A stretch of DNA of 64,000 nt from Bacillota bacterium (GTDB lineage: Bacteria; Bacillota; Clostridia; Acetivibrionales; DTU013): the NCBI GenBank assembly GCA_023426125.1, contig JAFABI010000060.1, positions 124,001-188,000 of the forward strand. The letters are read 5' to 3'. Shown here one piece after another: positions 52,405 through 61,419 of this stretch; within the stretch, counting starts at the first letter, position 1, and every line of letters starts with the position of its first letter. The notes below the pieces were generated by a model that saw only the letters and a list, made by a program, of their open reading frames with translations, was not told the origin of the DNA and ran no database searches. A program made the position numbers and the translations under genes.

Positions 52405-53940
52405 GTGTATTATGATAGCCTGTTTCTTACCGGCATTGTAAAGCTGGTCGGATTTATAACCGGACTATGGAAGCATAGTACGACGCATAAGATCCTGCAG
52501 TGGTTGGGCAGGAAGCTTAAGCTGCTGTTTTCCTCCAGCAGTATTTTCAGCTTTCTGGGCCGCGACGGCCGTTCCATGTCCGTCTGGAAAGAGAGCTGGA
52601 TTTACAGGCTGCTGGATCGGCTTGCCGCTTGGCCTTCCGCTGTGCTTGGCGGAATCTTTGTCAGAAGGCGGACGCAGTTTGAAGCAAGTATTGCCTATCT
52701 CCTGTTTAAAAAAATTACCGATAACCTGCATATTTGCATTTCGCTGTTTTTGTTCGTCGTCCTTGTGGTTCCCCACCAATACTGGAACAATCTGTATAGC
52801 ACGGCGGCTATGCTGGTATTGTTGCTCCTGCTGGTTCTCAAAACCGTAACCGACAGTAAAGTCAAGCTGTACTTAAAGGCCTTTGACCTTTTTCTCTTTC
52901 TCTTTCTGGTCTCCGTCGTACTTGCGGAAATTTTTTCTCTTTACCCCGGCTTAAGCCTCCGGTTTCTGGTTTTTTACCTTACCTGCTTTCTGCTGGTGCT
53001 GCTGCTTGCCAGCGCAATCAACACTCCCGGGCAGTTGGCGGATGTTATTGAAATTATTCTGGTTGGCCTCACCATAAGCGGGCTGTATGGCATATGGCAG
53101 GAGATTCAGGGTGTCCCACTCGATCCGTCCCAGGTGGATCTGGACATGAACGAAGGAATGCTTGGAAGAATCTATTCCACCCTGGATAATCCCAATAATT
53201 ATGCGGAAGCGTTAATCATGCTGCTGCCTTTTTATGGAGCTGTCTTCTTTTATTCCCGGGGAATATTGAAGAAGCTGTTGTTTCTGGCGCTGGCAGTGCC
53301 TTCGCTGGCTGCGCTGCTCCTTACAGGCTCAAGATCGTCCTGGATAGGCTTCGCTGTGGTGATCCTGGTGTTCACCTTCTTAAAAAACAAGGTTATCGTC
53401 CCGATCCTTATCCTTGCAGGCGTGCTGGCTTTTCCCTTCCTGCCGCAGTCCATATCCCGGCGGGCGTTGACATTGCTCAACCCCATGGCCGATGATTCCA
53501 TTGTGTACAGAATCAATATCTATAAAACCGTCTGGCCGCTGTTTAAGGATTACTGGGTCACCGGTCTTGGCCTGGGCCATGAGGTATTCATGAAGCTAAG
53601 CCGGAATTTGTACCAGTATACGGCGCAGACGCCCATTCACAGCCATAATGTCTTTCTGCAGGTCTGGATCGAAACAGGCGCAGTCGGGGCATTGGCATTT
53701 ATAGGGTATATCGTCGGTATGATTAAAAAGGCAGTCAAGTCCATCAAAAGATCAAAGGATGCCGTGGTACGGAACATGCTTGCCGCAGGAACGGCATCAA
53801 TTGCCGGGATACTCGTCGTCAGCCTTTTTGAATATGTCTGGTTCTACCAGAGAGTCATGCTTATCTTCTGGGCAGTGGCAGGACTTGTGGCCGCAGCCTT
53901 GAAGCTTGCTCATGCCGAAGGCGCGGAAGACCCCGGATGA
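52405..53940 (+). CDS. O-antigen ligase/polymerase family membrane protein
   Basis: A 511-residue protein with about 11-12 membrane segments. The Wzy_C/O-antigen ligase domain shows in LLLTGSRSSWIGFAVV, and in the large external loop with VYRINIYKTVWPLFKDYWVTGLGLGHEVF and HSHNVFLQVWIETGAVGALAF (read in parts), which hold the conserved Arg and His positions. It would polymerise or ligate polysaccharide at the outer face of the membrane. GTG start at 52405. Third gene of the exopolysaccharide group. Confidence 0.88.
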   Translation: MYYDSLFLTGIVKLVGFITGLWKHSTTHKILQWLGRKLKLLFSSSSIFSFLGRDGRSMSVWKESWIYRLLDRLAAWPSAVLGGIFVRRRTQFEASIAYLLFKKITDNLHICISLFLFVVLVVPHQYWNNLYSTAAMLVLLLLLVLKTVTDSKVKLYLKAFDLFLFLFLVSVVLAEIFSLYPGLSLRFLVFYLTCFLLVLLLASAINTPGQLADVIEIILVGLTISGLYGIWQEIQGVPLDPSQVDLDMNEGMLGRIYSTLDNPNNYAEALIMLLPFYGAVFFYSRGILKKLLFLALAVPSLAALLLTGSRSSWIGFAVVILVFTFLKNKVIVPILILAGVLAFPFLPQSISRRALTLLNPMADDSIVYRINIYKTVWPLFKDYWVTGLGLGHEVFMKLSRNLYQYTAQTPIHSHNVFLQVWIETGAVGALAFIGYIVGMIKKAVKSIKRSKDAVVRNMLAAGTASIAGILVVSLFEYVWFYQRVMLIFWAVAGLVAAALKLAHAEGAEDPG

Positions 53941-54076
53941 CCTGTGTTATCCGGGCGAGCTCCGGCGATGCGGGAATTTTATGCGGAATAGTGCATGAAT
54001 GATACAATAAGGTGTAGATAACCGCGCAGGTGTCCGATATACTATACAGTAATGCTTTTGATACTGTGAGGTATAT

Positions 54077-54694
54077 ATGTTTGATTTTTTGAAAAAAAAG
54101 CGCAAGGCTAAGTTTGACAGTAAGGTGCTGCGCAGGAACGACATTTCCTTACTCATACTGGATGAGCGTTGGAACAGGCTTTTTGCAAATACTCCGAAAA
54201 CGCCGCTGATAGCCGTCGCTGAAGATAAACTGAAAGACCTCATGAAAGAGGAAGCAAGACTGACGGCTGAACAAAAGGAAATCGCCGCAAGCAAAAAGGT
54301 CCATATGGATAGGATCATCAAGCTGACTCCGGCAGTTTTTGAGAAAAACGACCCGGATGCGGCGAAGGAAATGGAATTTTGTGAAAAGGATATAAAACGC
54401 ATAAATGACAGGCTTAAGAAAATCGAGGAAGAACTTGACGTTCTTCCTGGCAGGAAAAAGGATGCAAATCTTGAGCTGCTGGAGCATACCGTAAACCTCA
54501 TCTATCTCAAGATAGGATCCGACAGGAAACGCGTAGAGGAACTGGAAAAGCTCATTGAGGAGGAACGCGGCAAGCTGAAGGCATATATCGATGAGAAGGC
54601 ATCTCTGTCCCAGGACGACACCGACATTTATTCCTATTTTCACGACCTGTTGGGCGGAGAAGAGCTGGAAAGACTGGACAGGGAGTTTTTTTAA
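54077..54694 (+). CDS. hypothetical coiled-coil protein
   Basis: A 205-residue, strongly charged (Lys/Glu/Asp) cytoplasmic protein without membrane segment. Long heptad-like helices cover about 50-165 (LKDLMKEEARLTAEQKEIAASKK; LEKLIEEERGKLKAYIDEK, read in parts). It opens with FDFLKKKRKAKFDS, a basic amphipathic stretch that might touch membranes. Ends 17 bp before nnr. No family recognised. Confidence 0.7.
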   Translation: MFDFLKKKRKAKFDSKVLRRNDISLLILDERWNRLFANTPKTPLIAVAEDKLKDLMKEEARLTAEQKEIAASKKVHMDRIIKLTPAVFEKNDPDAAKEMEFCEKDIKRINDRLKKIEEELDVLPGRKKDANLELLEHTVNLIYLKIGSDRKRVEELEKLIEEERGKLKAYIDEKASLSQDDTDIYSYFHDLLGGEELERLDREFF

Positions 54695-54711
54695 GGATTG
54701 GGGTAATAGAC

Positions 54712-56268
54712 ATGAAACTGGCGGCTCCAAAGCAAATGAATGAAATCGACTCCTATGCCATCAACAGACTGGGAATTCCCGGCATTGTACTGATGGAGAA
54801 CGCCGCGGCCAGAGTGGTTGAAGAGATTGCAGACCAGTGCGGCGGCAGTGTTTTGGGACGAAACGTTCTGCTCCTGGCAGGTAAGGGCAATAACGGCGGG
54901 GATGCCTTCGCAGCGGCAAGAATGCTTGATGCGGCGGGTGCGAAAGCATCCTTGTTTTTATTGGCGCAAAGAAACGAGGTAACGGGCGACGCCCGTATCA
55001 ATCTTGACAGGCTTGCAAATACGGGGATCGAAGTGATAGAGCTGACGGATGAGCGGCAAATTGCACTGCTGGATGCAAGCCTTAAGGATTCGGAGCTGGT
55101 AATCGACGGTATTTTCGGAACAGGCTTCAGGGGACGACCTGAAGGTGCTGCAAAAGCCGTGATTGAAGCAGTAAATCATTCAAAGAAACGTGTAATTGCA
55201 ATTGACATTCCCTCGGGCGTAAACGGAGAGACCGGGGAAACGCCCGGCGTCTGTATCAAGGCAGCCGTTACGGTTACATTTTGCCTTCCCAAGCCGGGCT
55301 TGATATTGCATCCGGGCTGTGAGCAGACGGGAAGGCTTGTCGTTGCCGACATCGGCATTCTGCCCGAAGCTGTCGAACGTGCGAACATCAACATGCATGT
55401 TATTGACAGGGAGCAGGTTACGGATATAATCCCCAAAAGGTCTAACGACAGCAGCAAGGGGGATTATGGAAAAGTTCTGATTGTCACCGGTTCCACCGGT
55501 ATGACCGGTTCCGGCTGTCTAGCTGCCAATGCTGCCATGCGTACCGGCTCCGGACTTGTGTATGTGGCCGTGCCTGCCGGCTTAAGCACGATTTACAGTA
55601 CAAAGCTTACCGAGCCGATCATACTGCCTTTGCAGGATAATGGCAGCGGAAGTCTGTCGGCCGCCTGCAGCGGCCAGATTGTCAAGGCCATGAACAGGAT
55701 GGACGCGGCAGCGATAGGACCGGGATTATCGCTAAATGATGAAATCGTGGAAGCTGTAAGAAAGGTTATCCGAGAAAGCCCGATTCCGCTGGTACTGGAC
55801 GCCGACGCACTGAATGCGGCGGCGAGGGATGCTTCCATGTTAAGGGACTGCAAAGCCGGGGTTGTTATTACTCCCCATCCGGGAGAAATGGCAAGGCTCA
55901 CAGGATTAAGCATCCGGGAGGTCCAGAACGACAGGCTGAAGGTGGCGGCAGAGTTTGCCCGGCGATACGGCGTCATTGTTGTGCTGAAAGGGTCAAGGAC
56001 AGTTGTCGCGCTTCCCGATGGGACAATCCATGTAAATGTCACAGGGAATCCGGGTATGGCGACCGGCGGCGCGGGAGACGTGCTTGCCGGCATAATCGTC
56101 TCACTGGCGGGTCAAGGAGTAAAACCTGCGGAGGCTGCGATCGCAGGGGTTTACCTCCATGGTGCTGCCGGAGATGCCGCGGCGGGGAAAAAAGGTATGC
56201 ACGGCATGATTGCCAGCGATATAATAGAAGAGCTGCCCTATATGCTAAAAGACTACGAAAAGGTGTAG
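54712..56268 (+). CDS. nnr: bifunctional NAD(P)HX epimerase/dehydratase
   Basis: A metabolite-repair enzyme of 518 residues. The N-terminal YjeF_N epimerase (about 1-210: MNEIDSYAINRLGIPGIVLMENAA; GKGNNGGDAFAAARML) is fused to the C-terminal ADP-dependent (S)-NAD(P)H-hydrate dehydratase (about 230-515: DYGKVLIVTGSTGMTGSGCLAANAA; TPHPGEMARL; GNPGMATGGAGDVLAG, read in parts). Its TAG stop at 56266-56268 lies inside the first bases of a family B repeat. It precedes alr, a common Firmicute order. Confidence 0.95.
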   Translation: MKLAAPKQMNEIDSYAINRLGIPGIVLMENAAARVVEEIADQCGGSVLGRNVLLLAGKGNNGGDAFAAARMLDAAGAKASLFLLAQRNEVTGDARINLDRLANTGIEVIELTDERQIALLDASLKDSELVIDGIFGTGFRGRPEGAAKAVIEAVNHSKKRVIAIDIPSGVNGETGETPGVCIKAAVTVTFCLPKPGLILHPGCEQTGRLVVADIGILPEAVERANINMHVIDREQVTDIIPKRSNDSSKGDYGKVLIVTGSTGMTGSGCLAANAAMRTGSGLVYVAVPAGLSTIYSTKLTEPIILPLQDNGSGSLSAACSGQIVKAMNRMDAAAIGPGLSLNDEIVEAVRKVIRESPIPLVLDADALNAAARDASMLRDCKAGVVITPHPGEMARLTGLSIREVQNDRLKVAAEFARRYGVIVVLKGSRTVVALPDGTIHVNVTGNPGMATGGAGDVLAGIIVSLAGQGVKPAEAAIAGVYLHGAAGDAAAGKKGMHGMIASDIIEELPYMLKDYEKV

Positions 56269-56337
56269 GGGCGCGCATTGCGCGTCCGCAGAATGCTATC
56301 TGTGGTAGCAAAATAGACGGACGACCAATGGCCGTCT
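56265..56337. repeat. family B repeat starting in the nnr stop codon
   Basis: GTAGGGGCGCGCATTGCGCG begins at 56265, so its TAG (56266-56268) is the stop codon of nnr. The right arm ACGGACGACCAATGGCCGTC ends near 56336. The element lies between nnr and alr. Confidence 0.8.
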
Positions 56338-56423
56338 TATATTGAATACCTTTTTGCTAAGATGACATAGCAGGGCATTCAATGGCATATATTTAATTCG
56401 TTTTATGAAATTGAGGGGATGCT

Positions 56424-57593
56424 ATGGATTACAAGCTAAACCGTGCATGGGCTGAGATAGATCTGGATGCGATAGCCCACAATGTACGTGAAATAAGAAG
56501 AATAACAAACAAAAGAGCTGAAATCATGGGTGCTGTCAAAGCGGATGCTTACGGACACGGGGTCGTTGAAACCGTAAGGACCATGCTTGACAACGGGGTC
56601 ACACGGCTGGCGGTTTCCATGCTGGATGAGGCCATACAGCTGCGCAAGCTGGGAATTGACGTACCTATATTGATTCTAAGCTATACGGATCCGGTGCGGG
56701 CAGAGGAAATCATACTTAACGAGGTCACCCAGACGGTTTTCAGCCATGATCTTGCCAAGGCACTGTCAAATGCTGCGGTAAAGCTTGGGAGAAATATAAA
56801 GATCCATGTGAAGGTGGACACTGGAATGACCAGAGTCGGATTCATGCCTGGGTACAGCGCAGTGAAAAATGTGCTTGAAATAAGCAGGCTGCCAAATATA
56901 ATCATCGAAGGACTGTTTTCCCATTTCGCTTCCGCGGATGAAGCGGACAGAAGCTATACGAAAATGCAGTTTGAAAAGTTCATGAGCATCTGCAGCGAAT
57001 TGAGCAGGGTGGGCGTACACATACCCGTCAAGCATGTCTGCAACAGCGCCGGAATCATGGAATACCCTGAAATGCATCTGGACATGGTAAGGCCGGGCAT
57101 TATCCTGTACGGCATTTATCCCTCGGATGAGGTGGACAGGAACAAGATCAGCCTTAAGCCGGCCATGACTTTAAAAGCCAACGTCATCCTGGTCAAGGAT
57201 GTGGAGAGGGACACCTGCATCAGCTACGGAAGGACCTTCAAAACGGCAAGAGAAAGCAGGATCGCTACCATACCCATAGGCTATGCCGACGGCTATACCA
57301 GGCTTTTATCCAATAAGGGCCAGGTGCTGGTAAACGGAGAAAAAGTCCCTGTAGTGGGCAGAATATGTATGGATCAATGCATGATCGACGTTACGGATGC
57401 CAGGCATCCCGTATCTGTAGGAGACGAGGCGGTGCTTTTCGGCCGGCAGGGCGGGGAGGAGATCAGTGTAGGCGAGGTTGCCTCGGCAATAGGGACCATC
57501 AGCTACGAAGTGCTGTGCATTATCGGCAAGAGAATACCGAGAGTATACATACAGAACGGGAAAATATGCAATGTGCTGAATTATTTGATTTAA
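56424..57593 (+). CDS. alr: alanine racemase
   Basis: A PLP enzyme that makes D-alanine for peptidoglycan, 389 residues. The PLP Lys is K39 in AVKADAYGHG; the catalytic Tyr lies in ISYGRTF near 267; VDTGMTRVGF, HVCNSAGIMEYP and MVRPGIILYG are conserved barrel motifs, and GRICMDQCMIDVT belongs to the C-terminal beta domain. It is followed by a triplet repeat and then ndoAI-ndoA, matching the Bacillus alr-ndoAI-ndoA order. Confidence 0.96.
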   Translation: MDYKLNRAWAEIDLDAIAHNVREIRRITNKRAEIMGAVKADAYGHGVVETVRTMLDNGVTRLAVSMLDEAIQLRKLGIDVPILILSYTDPVRAEEIILNEVTQTVFSHDLAKALSNAAVKLGRNIKIHVKVDTGMTRVGFMPGYSAVKNVLEISRLPNIIIEGLFSHFASADEADRSYTKMQFEKFMSICSELSRVGVHIPVKHVCNSAGIMEYPEMHLDMVRPGIILYGIYPSDEVDRNKISLKPAMTLKANVILVKDVERDTCISYGRTFKTARESRIATIPIGYADGYTRLLSNKGQVLVNGEKVPVVGRICMDQCMIDVTDARHPVSVGDEAVLFGRQGGEEISVGEVASAIGTISYEVLCIIGKRIPRVYIQNGKICNVLNYLI

Positions 57594-57595
57594 AG

Positions 57596-57793
57596 GTGCG
57601 GGGACACACCTCTCCGAGCAGGGGGTATTCCTTTTGCATAGAGGAATGTCCCCGTTTGATTGTGCGGGGACACATCTCCCCGGGCAGGGGGTATTCCTTT
57701 TGCGTAGAGGAATGTCCCCGTTTGATTGTGCAGGGACACATCTCTCCGGGCAAGGGGTATTCCTTTCTAAGTTGAAGAATGTCCCCGTTTGAT
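57596..57793. repeat. family C tandem triplet, 66-bp period
   Basis: Three near-identical units start at 57596, 57662 and 57728. Each begins GTGCGGGGACACA (third GTGCAGGGACACA) and ends GAATGTCCCCGTTTGAT. Each unit can fold: GGGGACA pairs with TGTCCCC, and ATTCCT pairs with AGGAAT in units 1 and 2. The array starts 3 bp after the alr stop codon. Confidence 0.92.
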
Positions 57794-57832
57794 GCTGGTG
57801 CATTTTTCCACAGGGCGTAACGAAATTTTAAT

Positions 57833-57861
57833 TTGACCAGGCATATTGATGCATATATAAT
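57833..57861 (+). promoter_or_regulatory. promoter upstream of ndoAI-ndoA
   Basis: TTGACC at 57833-57838, 17-bp spacer, TATAAT at 57856-57861. It lies 40 bp after the triplet array and about 366 bp before ndoAI, giving a long leader that contains the small ORF at 57962. Confidence 0.65.
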
Positions 57862-57961
57862 TATATATATACTATAGGCGTTAAAATAAATATTAATCAG
57901 GAGGATAAATCCTCTACATAATTTAACCATCTCCAAGCAAGAATATCTAAGGAGCGTTTTT

Positions 57962-58036
57962 ATGCTGTTTAGAGGGCATTCCGCCATGGCAGGATCAGCC
58001 TGGAATCTAGTGGAGCTGGAAGTTTCCGGGATTTGA
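57962..58036 (+). CDS. possible 24-residue leader ORF before ndoAI
   Basis: ATG at 57962 has AAGGAG eight bases upstream, then 24 codons (MLFRGHSAMAGSAWNLVELE, four more residues, stop TGA). It sits between a good promoter and the antitoxin gene. It may be a translated leader peptide, or chance. The remaining sequence up to 58226 shows no other feature. Confidence 0.3.
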   Translation: MLFRGHSAMAGSAWNLVELEVSGI

Positions 58037-58226
58037 CCTGTGGTATTTGCCCGAAGGCAATCATCGATACTGCAGCAAAAGCCGCATTTTGACATGGTTT
58101 AAGCTTTCGCTGCAGTTGGGCGGGGCGGGTGCAATGCCCCGGAGACTTTTGTATTGCAAGGCCGGAAATGGTTGGATTATTTTTCCTATAAGCTTCACCC
58201 ATAAAATGAAAGTGGGGGTTTTAATT

Positions 58227-58502
58227 TTGGCGGAATTGAGAAAAATATTAATAAGTCTTCCGGACAATTTATTAAAGGAAATCGACAATATCGTTTCTGT
58301 TGAAAGAACCAACAGAAGCGAGTTTGTCAGAGAAGCCATGAGGCTTTACATTAGGGAGAAAAGAAAGATCCAGATCATGGACAGGATGAAGAAGGGCTAT
58401 CTTGAGATGGCCGAAATCAATATCAAGCTTGCAGAAGTGTGTTATGATGCGGACTGTGACCAACAGCAAATTTACGAAGAACGGCTTGAGGAGTTGGAAT
58501 AA
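58227..58502 (+). CDS. ndoAI: EndoAI antitoxin, ribbon-helix-helix (CopG/MazE-like)
   Basis: Antitoxin of 91 residues that binds and inhibits the EndoA RNase and represses its own operon. RHH N-terminus LRKILISLPDNLLKEIDNIV with TNRSEFVREAMRLYI; the acidic C-terminus is the toxin-binding part. The TTG at 58227 with GTGGGGGT upstream gives a length close to Bacillus EndoAI (about 93); a longer frame upstream has no ribosome site. It ends 2 bp before ndoA. Confidence 0.92.
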   Translation: MAELRKILISLPDNLLKEIDNIVSVERTNRSEFVREAMRLYIREKRKIQIMDRMKKGYLEMAEINIKLAEVCYDADCDQQQIYEERLEELE

Positions 58503-58504
58503 AA

Positions 58505-58855
58505 GTGTTGATAAAACGCGGAGACATCTATTATGCAGACCTCAGTCCAGTAGTAGGCTCGGAGCAGGGAGGTGTGCGGCCTGTTCTGGTTGTCCAGAAC
58601 GATATCGGTAATAAATACAGCCCGACGGTTATTGCAGCGGCGATAACCTCTCAGATCAACAAGGCGAAATTACCGACGCACATCGAAATAAGCGCTCAGG
58701 AATATGGACTGCTGAAAGATTCCGTCATATTGATGGAACAGATCAGGACAATCGATAAAAAGCGCCTGAGGGAAAAAATCGGGCATCTTGACGACGAACT
58801 TATGGACAGGGTAAATGAAGCACTAACGATAAGCTTCGGACTTACCGATATATAA
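58505..58855 (+). CDS. ndoA: EndoA/MazF endoribonuclease toxin
   Basis: A sequence-specific mRNA-cleaving RNase, 116 residues, matching Bacillus EndoA in length. The family pattern is RGDIYYADLSPVVGSEQGGVRPVLVVQND, with TVIAAAITSQ and the conserved Thr/Ser near 48-52 and SVILMEQIRTIDKKRL (read in parts). GTG start at 58505. Translational coupling to the antitoxin is expected. Confidence 0.96.
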   Translation: MLIKRGDIYYADLSPVVGSEQGGVRPVLVVQNDIGNKYSPTVIAAAITSQINKAKLPTHIEISAQEYGLLKDSVILMEQIRTIDKKRLREKIGHLDDELMDRVNEALTISFGLTDI

Positions 58856-58980
58856 TATAAGTATCCGGTAGGTATAAAAGCAAGTGCTTGAAATGAAAGT
58901 TTTAAGCCGGTACATAGCATTTTAAAACGCGGGTATGGTTGCCTGCGTTTTTCTCTTTTATTCTATCGTCTGGGGGGCAT

Positions 58981-60819
58981 ATGAAAAAGGAGTTTGTATT
59001 CAGGTTCGTATTGGCCTTGGGAATTTTTTTTCTGGTATACCAGTTTGCATTGAAGCCCGTGCTTGACAACAAATGGGCTGACGGCGGCAGCAAGGGCGAA
59101 GTCGTGTTGTACCAATCGGAAAGCACCGGCAATGAGTTTGACGTCGTAGTCTTTGGCGAAGAACCCGACGGGATAGCGGCAGCCATAACGGCAGCCAGGC
59201 TTGGAGCAAGGACGCTTTTGATTTCACAGGAGGATCATCTGGGGGGAATCGTCACACGTTGTCTGTTAACCGATATGGAACTCCCGTATGATGCAAATAA
59301 CAGACTCCTTAACGGAGGAGTCCTGTCCGAACTTTACTCGAAACTGGGCAGCAACTTTTCACCTCTGAATTATGAGACGGAGGTAAGCAAGCTTGTCAAA
59401 AGCGAAAAGAATATTGAGGTCAGATACAATACAAAGCTGGATTCAGTCCAGATCAGGGGATACAGCTTGGAAGCCCTGCATTTAATTACAAAGGACACGG
59501 CAAGCACAATAAAGGGAAAGGTCTTTATTGACGCAACCCGGAACGGCGAATTGCTGACTGCCTGTGACGTACCTTTTACCACCGGCTCGGAAGACTTGAA
59601 TCTCAAAGACAGCTATATTCCTTTAAAACTGAATTTTGAAATGGCGGGAACGGATGCATCCGGGGCGGCCAGGCTGATGAAAGACGTTGATGCCGACTTT
59701 TATAAAAAGCTTGGCGAGTATGACCCTGTGGATATCGATACACGGATCGGTGATTTTCATATTCAGGAAACCGACGACGGTACAATAAATATACAAGGCC
59801 TGCAAATCGCCAATATAAACCCAATGGACCCTCTAAAGCTGAAAAAAGCATACGATACCGCCGTCAGGGAAGCAAAAAACCTTGCCCTGTTTCTTTCCAT
59901 AAGATTTGAGGAATTGAAGGGGTGGAAGTTCAAAAGAGCGGCCGAAGAATTCTATGCCGAAGAAGGGCGCCATTTCAAGGGCTTATATATACTCAGCGCA
60001 AATGAGGTGCTGGAGAATTCCTACTTTGACAAAACCGTAGCGATGGGTTCACTTCCGGTGGACATCGGCAAATTTGCCGGGCAGAGCTCCATCTATGCCG
60101 GTAATCCTTCACAATACGGCATTCCCATAGGCTGCCTCCTTACTTCTCAGGCGGATAATCTACTCATGACGGGAGCGAAAATATCCTATTCCTCACTGGC
60201 TGCTTCAAGCGCAGGCACTCTGGGGACAGCAACGGCCACAGGAGGCTCGGCGGGAGCCATTGCCGCATACTGTCTTGCGAATGGCCTGGAGCCGGCGGAT
60301 ATCCAGAAAGAAAAGGACCTTGGAAAAATCGAACGGTTCCGCCAATTCCTGAACCAGCAAGGGTTTTTCCTGCCGGATAGGGAGATAAAAAACAAAAATG
60401 CTTCAAACTGGGTTTATCCGGCGCTAAGGGAGCTTCTTTCCCTGGGACTGGTATCGGGCGGCCTGAATAACAATTACAGCTTCGACAGGAAGGCGGTGCA
60501 GTCGGATCTGGCGATTCTGCTGCTTAACGGCGTGTACAGGCTCGATCGCGACAAGTATTCCCTCGCCCTTGATCTGAGGCTCAGGCCTTACTTCAAGGAG
60601 GAGGAGCTGACACGGGACAAGGCGGCGGAGATCCTGGCGGTTTTCTATGATTTGCCCGGCAAAGGGGAGAACACATATGAAAAAGTATGCAGCCTGGGAT
60701 ATATCAATGATATTATGCAGTTGAGGCTGAAGAATAAGAAAGTGGTGGCCATTGATGACATATACTATCTTGCCGCCCATAATATCAAGGCATTCGCCGG
60801 CAAAGACATCGATGACTAG
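58981..60819 (+). CDS. membrane-anchored FAD-dependent oxidoreductase
   Basis: A 612-residue flavoprotein exported or anchored by an N-terminal hydrophobic segment (about 6-25). The FAD_oxidored-type dinucleotide fold follows: EFDVVVFGEEPDGIAAAITAARLGARTLLI (read in parts; GxExxG in place of GxGxxG), and LGGIVT is the conserved loop. A late TGAKISYSSLAASSAGTLGTATATGGSAG stretch is the C-terminal FAD-binding part. The last ~150 residues (NWVYPALRELLSLGLVSGGLNNNYSFDRKAV; LTRDKAAEILAVFYDL) resemble degenerate SLH repeats. ATG 58981 follows GGGGGG. Substrate unknown. Confidence 0.82.
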   Translation: MKKEFVFRFVLALGIFFLVYQFALKPVLDNKWADGGSKGEVVLYQSESTGNEFDVVVFGEEPDGIAAAITAARLGARTLLISQEDHLGGIVTRCLLTDMELPYDANNRLLNGGVLSELYSKLGSNFSPLNYETEVSKLVKSEKNIEVRYNTKLDSVQIRGYSLEALHLITKDTASTIKGKVFIDATRNGELLTACDVPFTTGSEDLNLKDSYIPLKLNFEMAGTDASGAARLMKDVDADFYKKLGEYDPVDIDTRIGDFHIQETDDGTINIQGLQIANINPMDPLKLKKAYDTAVREAKNLALFLSIRFEELKGWKFKRAAEEFYAEEGRHFKGLYILSANEVLENSYFDKTVAMGSLPVDIGKFAGQSSIYAGNPSQYGIPIGCLLTSQADNLLMTGAKISYSSLAASSAGTLGTATATGGSAGAIAAYCLANGLEPADIQKEKDLGKIERFRQFLNQQGFFLPDREIKNKNASNWVYPALRELLSLGLVSGGLNNNYSFDRKAVQSDLAILLLNGVYRLDRDKYSLALDLRLRPYFKEEELTRDKAAEILAVFYDLPGKGENTYEKVCSLGYINDIMQLRLKNKKVVAIDDIYYLAAHNIKAFAGKDIDD

Positions 60820-60888
60820 AAAGCGTAATGGTGGGACAGGAGCGGTCCGTAGGTGAAAGGCCTTGATTTTACTGCATATTGATAAAAT

Positions 60889-61035
60889 ATTATTTCCGGC
60901 GAACATGGGAATGGCCATGCAAAAATTCCTTTTCTGGAGAAGTCCATCGGAAAGGCACAGATAGAGCTGATGCATTCGATAAAAACGGCTTTTGACCCGA
61001 AGAACCTGTTGAACCCGGGAAAAGTTGTGCGCTAA
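60889..61035 (+). pseudogene. 3' remnant of a GlcD-like FAD-linked oxidase gene
   Basis: In one frame this encodes ISGEHGNGHAK, then ELMHSIKTAFDPKNLLNPGK before a TAA stop, the exact end of glycolate/lactate oxidase GlcD-type proteins (consensus GEHGxG...IKxxFDPxxxLNPGK). No start codon or upstream homologous sequence exists; an in-frame stop lies just upstream at 60883. Only about 48 of ~460 codons remain, so the gene is dead. Confidence 0.8.
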
Positions 61036-61086
61036 GTACAGCTCTACGTATATTCGTTATCAGATAAGTTTGGCATTAACTCGTCT

Positions 61087-61124
61087 GTATTGCGAGCGTA
61101 ACAATAGTGGAGCGTGGCAATCTT
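61087..61124. repeat. family A half repeat
   Basis: TGTATTGCGAGCGTAACAAT...GTGGCAATCTTA matches one arm of family A. It lies between the GlcD remnant and a B element in a 600-bp stretch without an intact gene. Confidence 0.65.
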
Positions 61125-61198
61125 AAGCGTAATTCTGGTTAAAAAGCTGAAATTGCTTCGTTGCAGGATGGCACACACCACCAATGTGGAAACTCGTT

Positions 61199-61275
61199 TG
61201 TAGGGGCGGTCATTGGCCGTCCAGCAGCTGTTTAGCGCAGATTGCATTTGCGGACGTGCAATGCGCGCCCCTACA
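61199..61275. repeat. family B palindromic repeat, complete
   Basis: TGTAGGGGCGGTCATTGGCC on the left and GCAATGCGCGCCCCTACA on the right are near-perfect inverted ends about 77 bp apart. The centre AGCAGCTGTTTAGCGCAGAT matches other copies in reverse. Confidence 0.88.
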
Positions 61276-61419
61276 GGATAGACGTTTCACAGCAATAACA
61301 CACGTGCTGGTTCACATTCCTTTTATTTTAAGAAATTCATTTATATTCCTATCTGGTAACTACTTATATGAAGCTATACAATCAATATCTTCAAAGCCTC
61401 CGGATTTCCTGGGCCTGAG

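Noticed and set aside
57596..57793. CRISPR array
   Set aside because: The 66-bp units are contiguous, with no unique spacers between them, and no cas gene is in the window.
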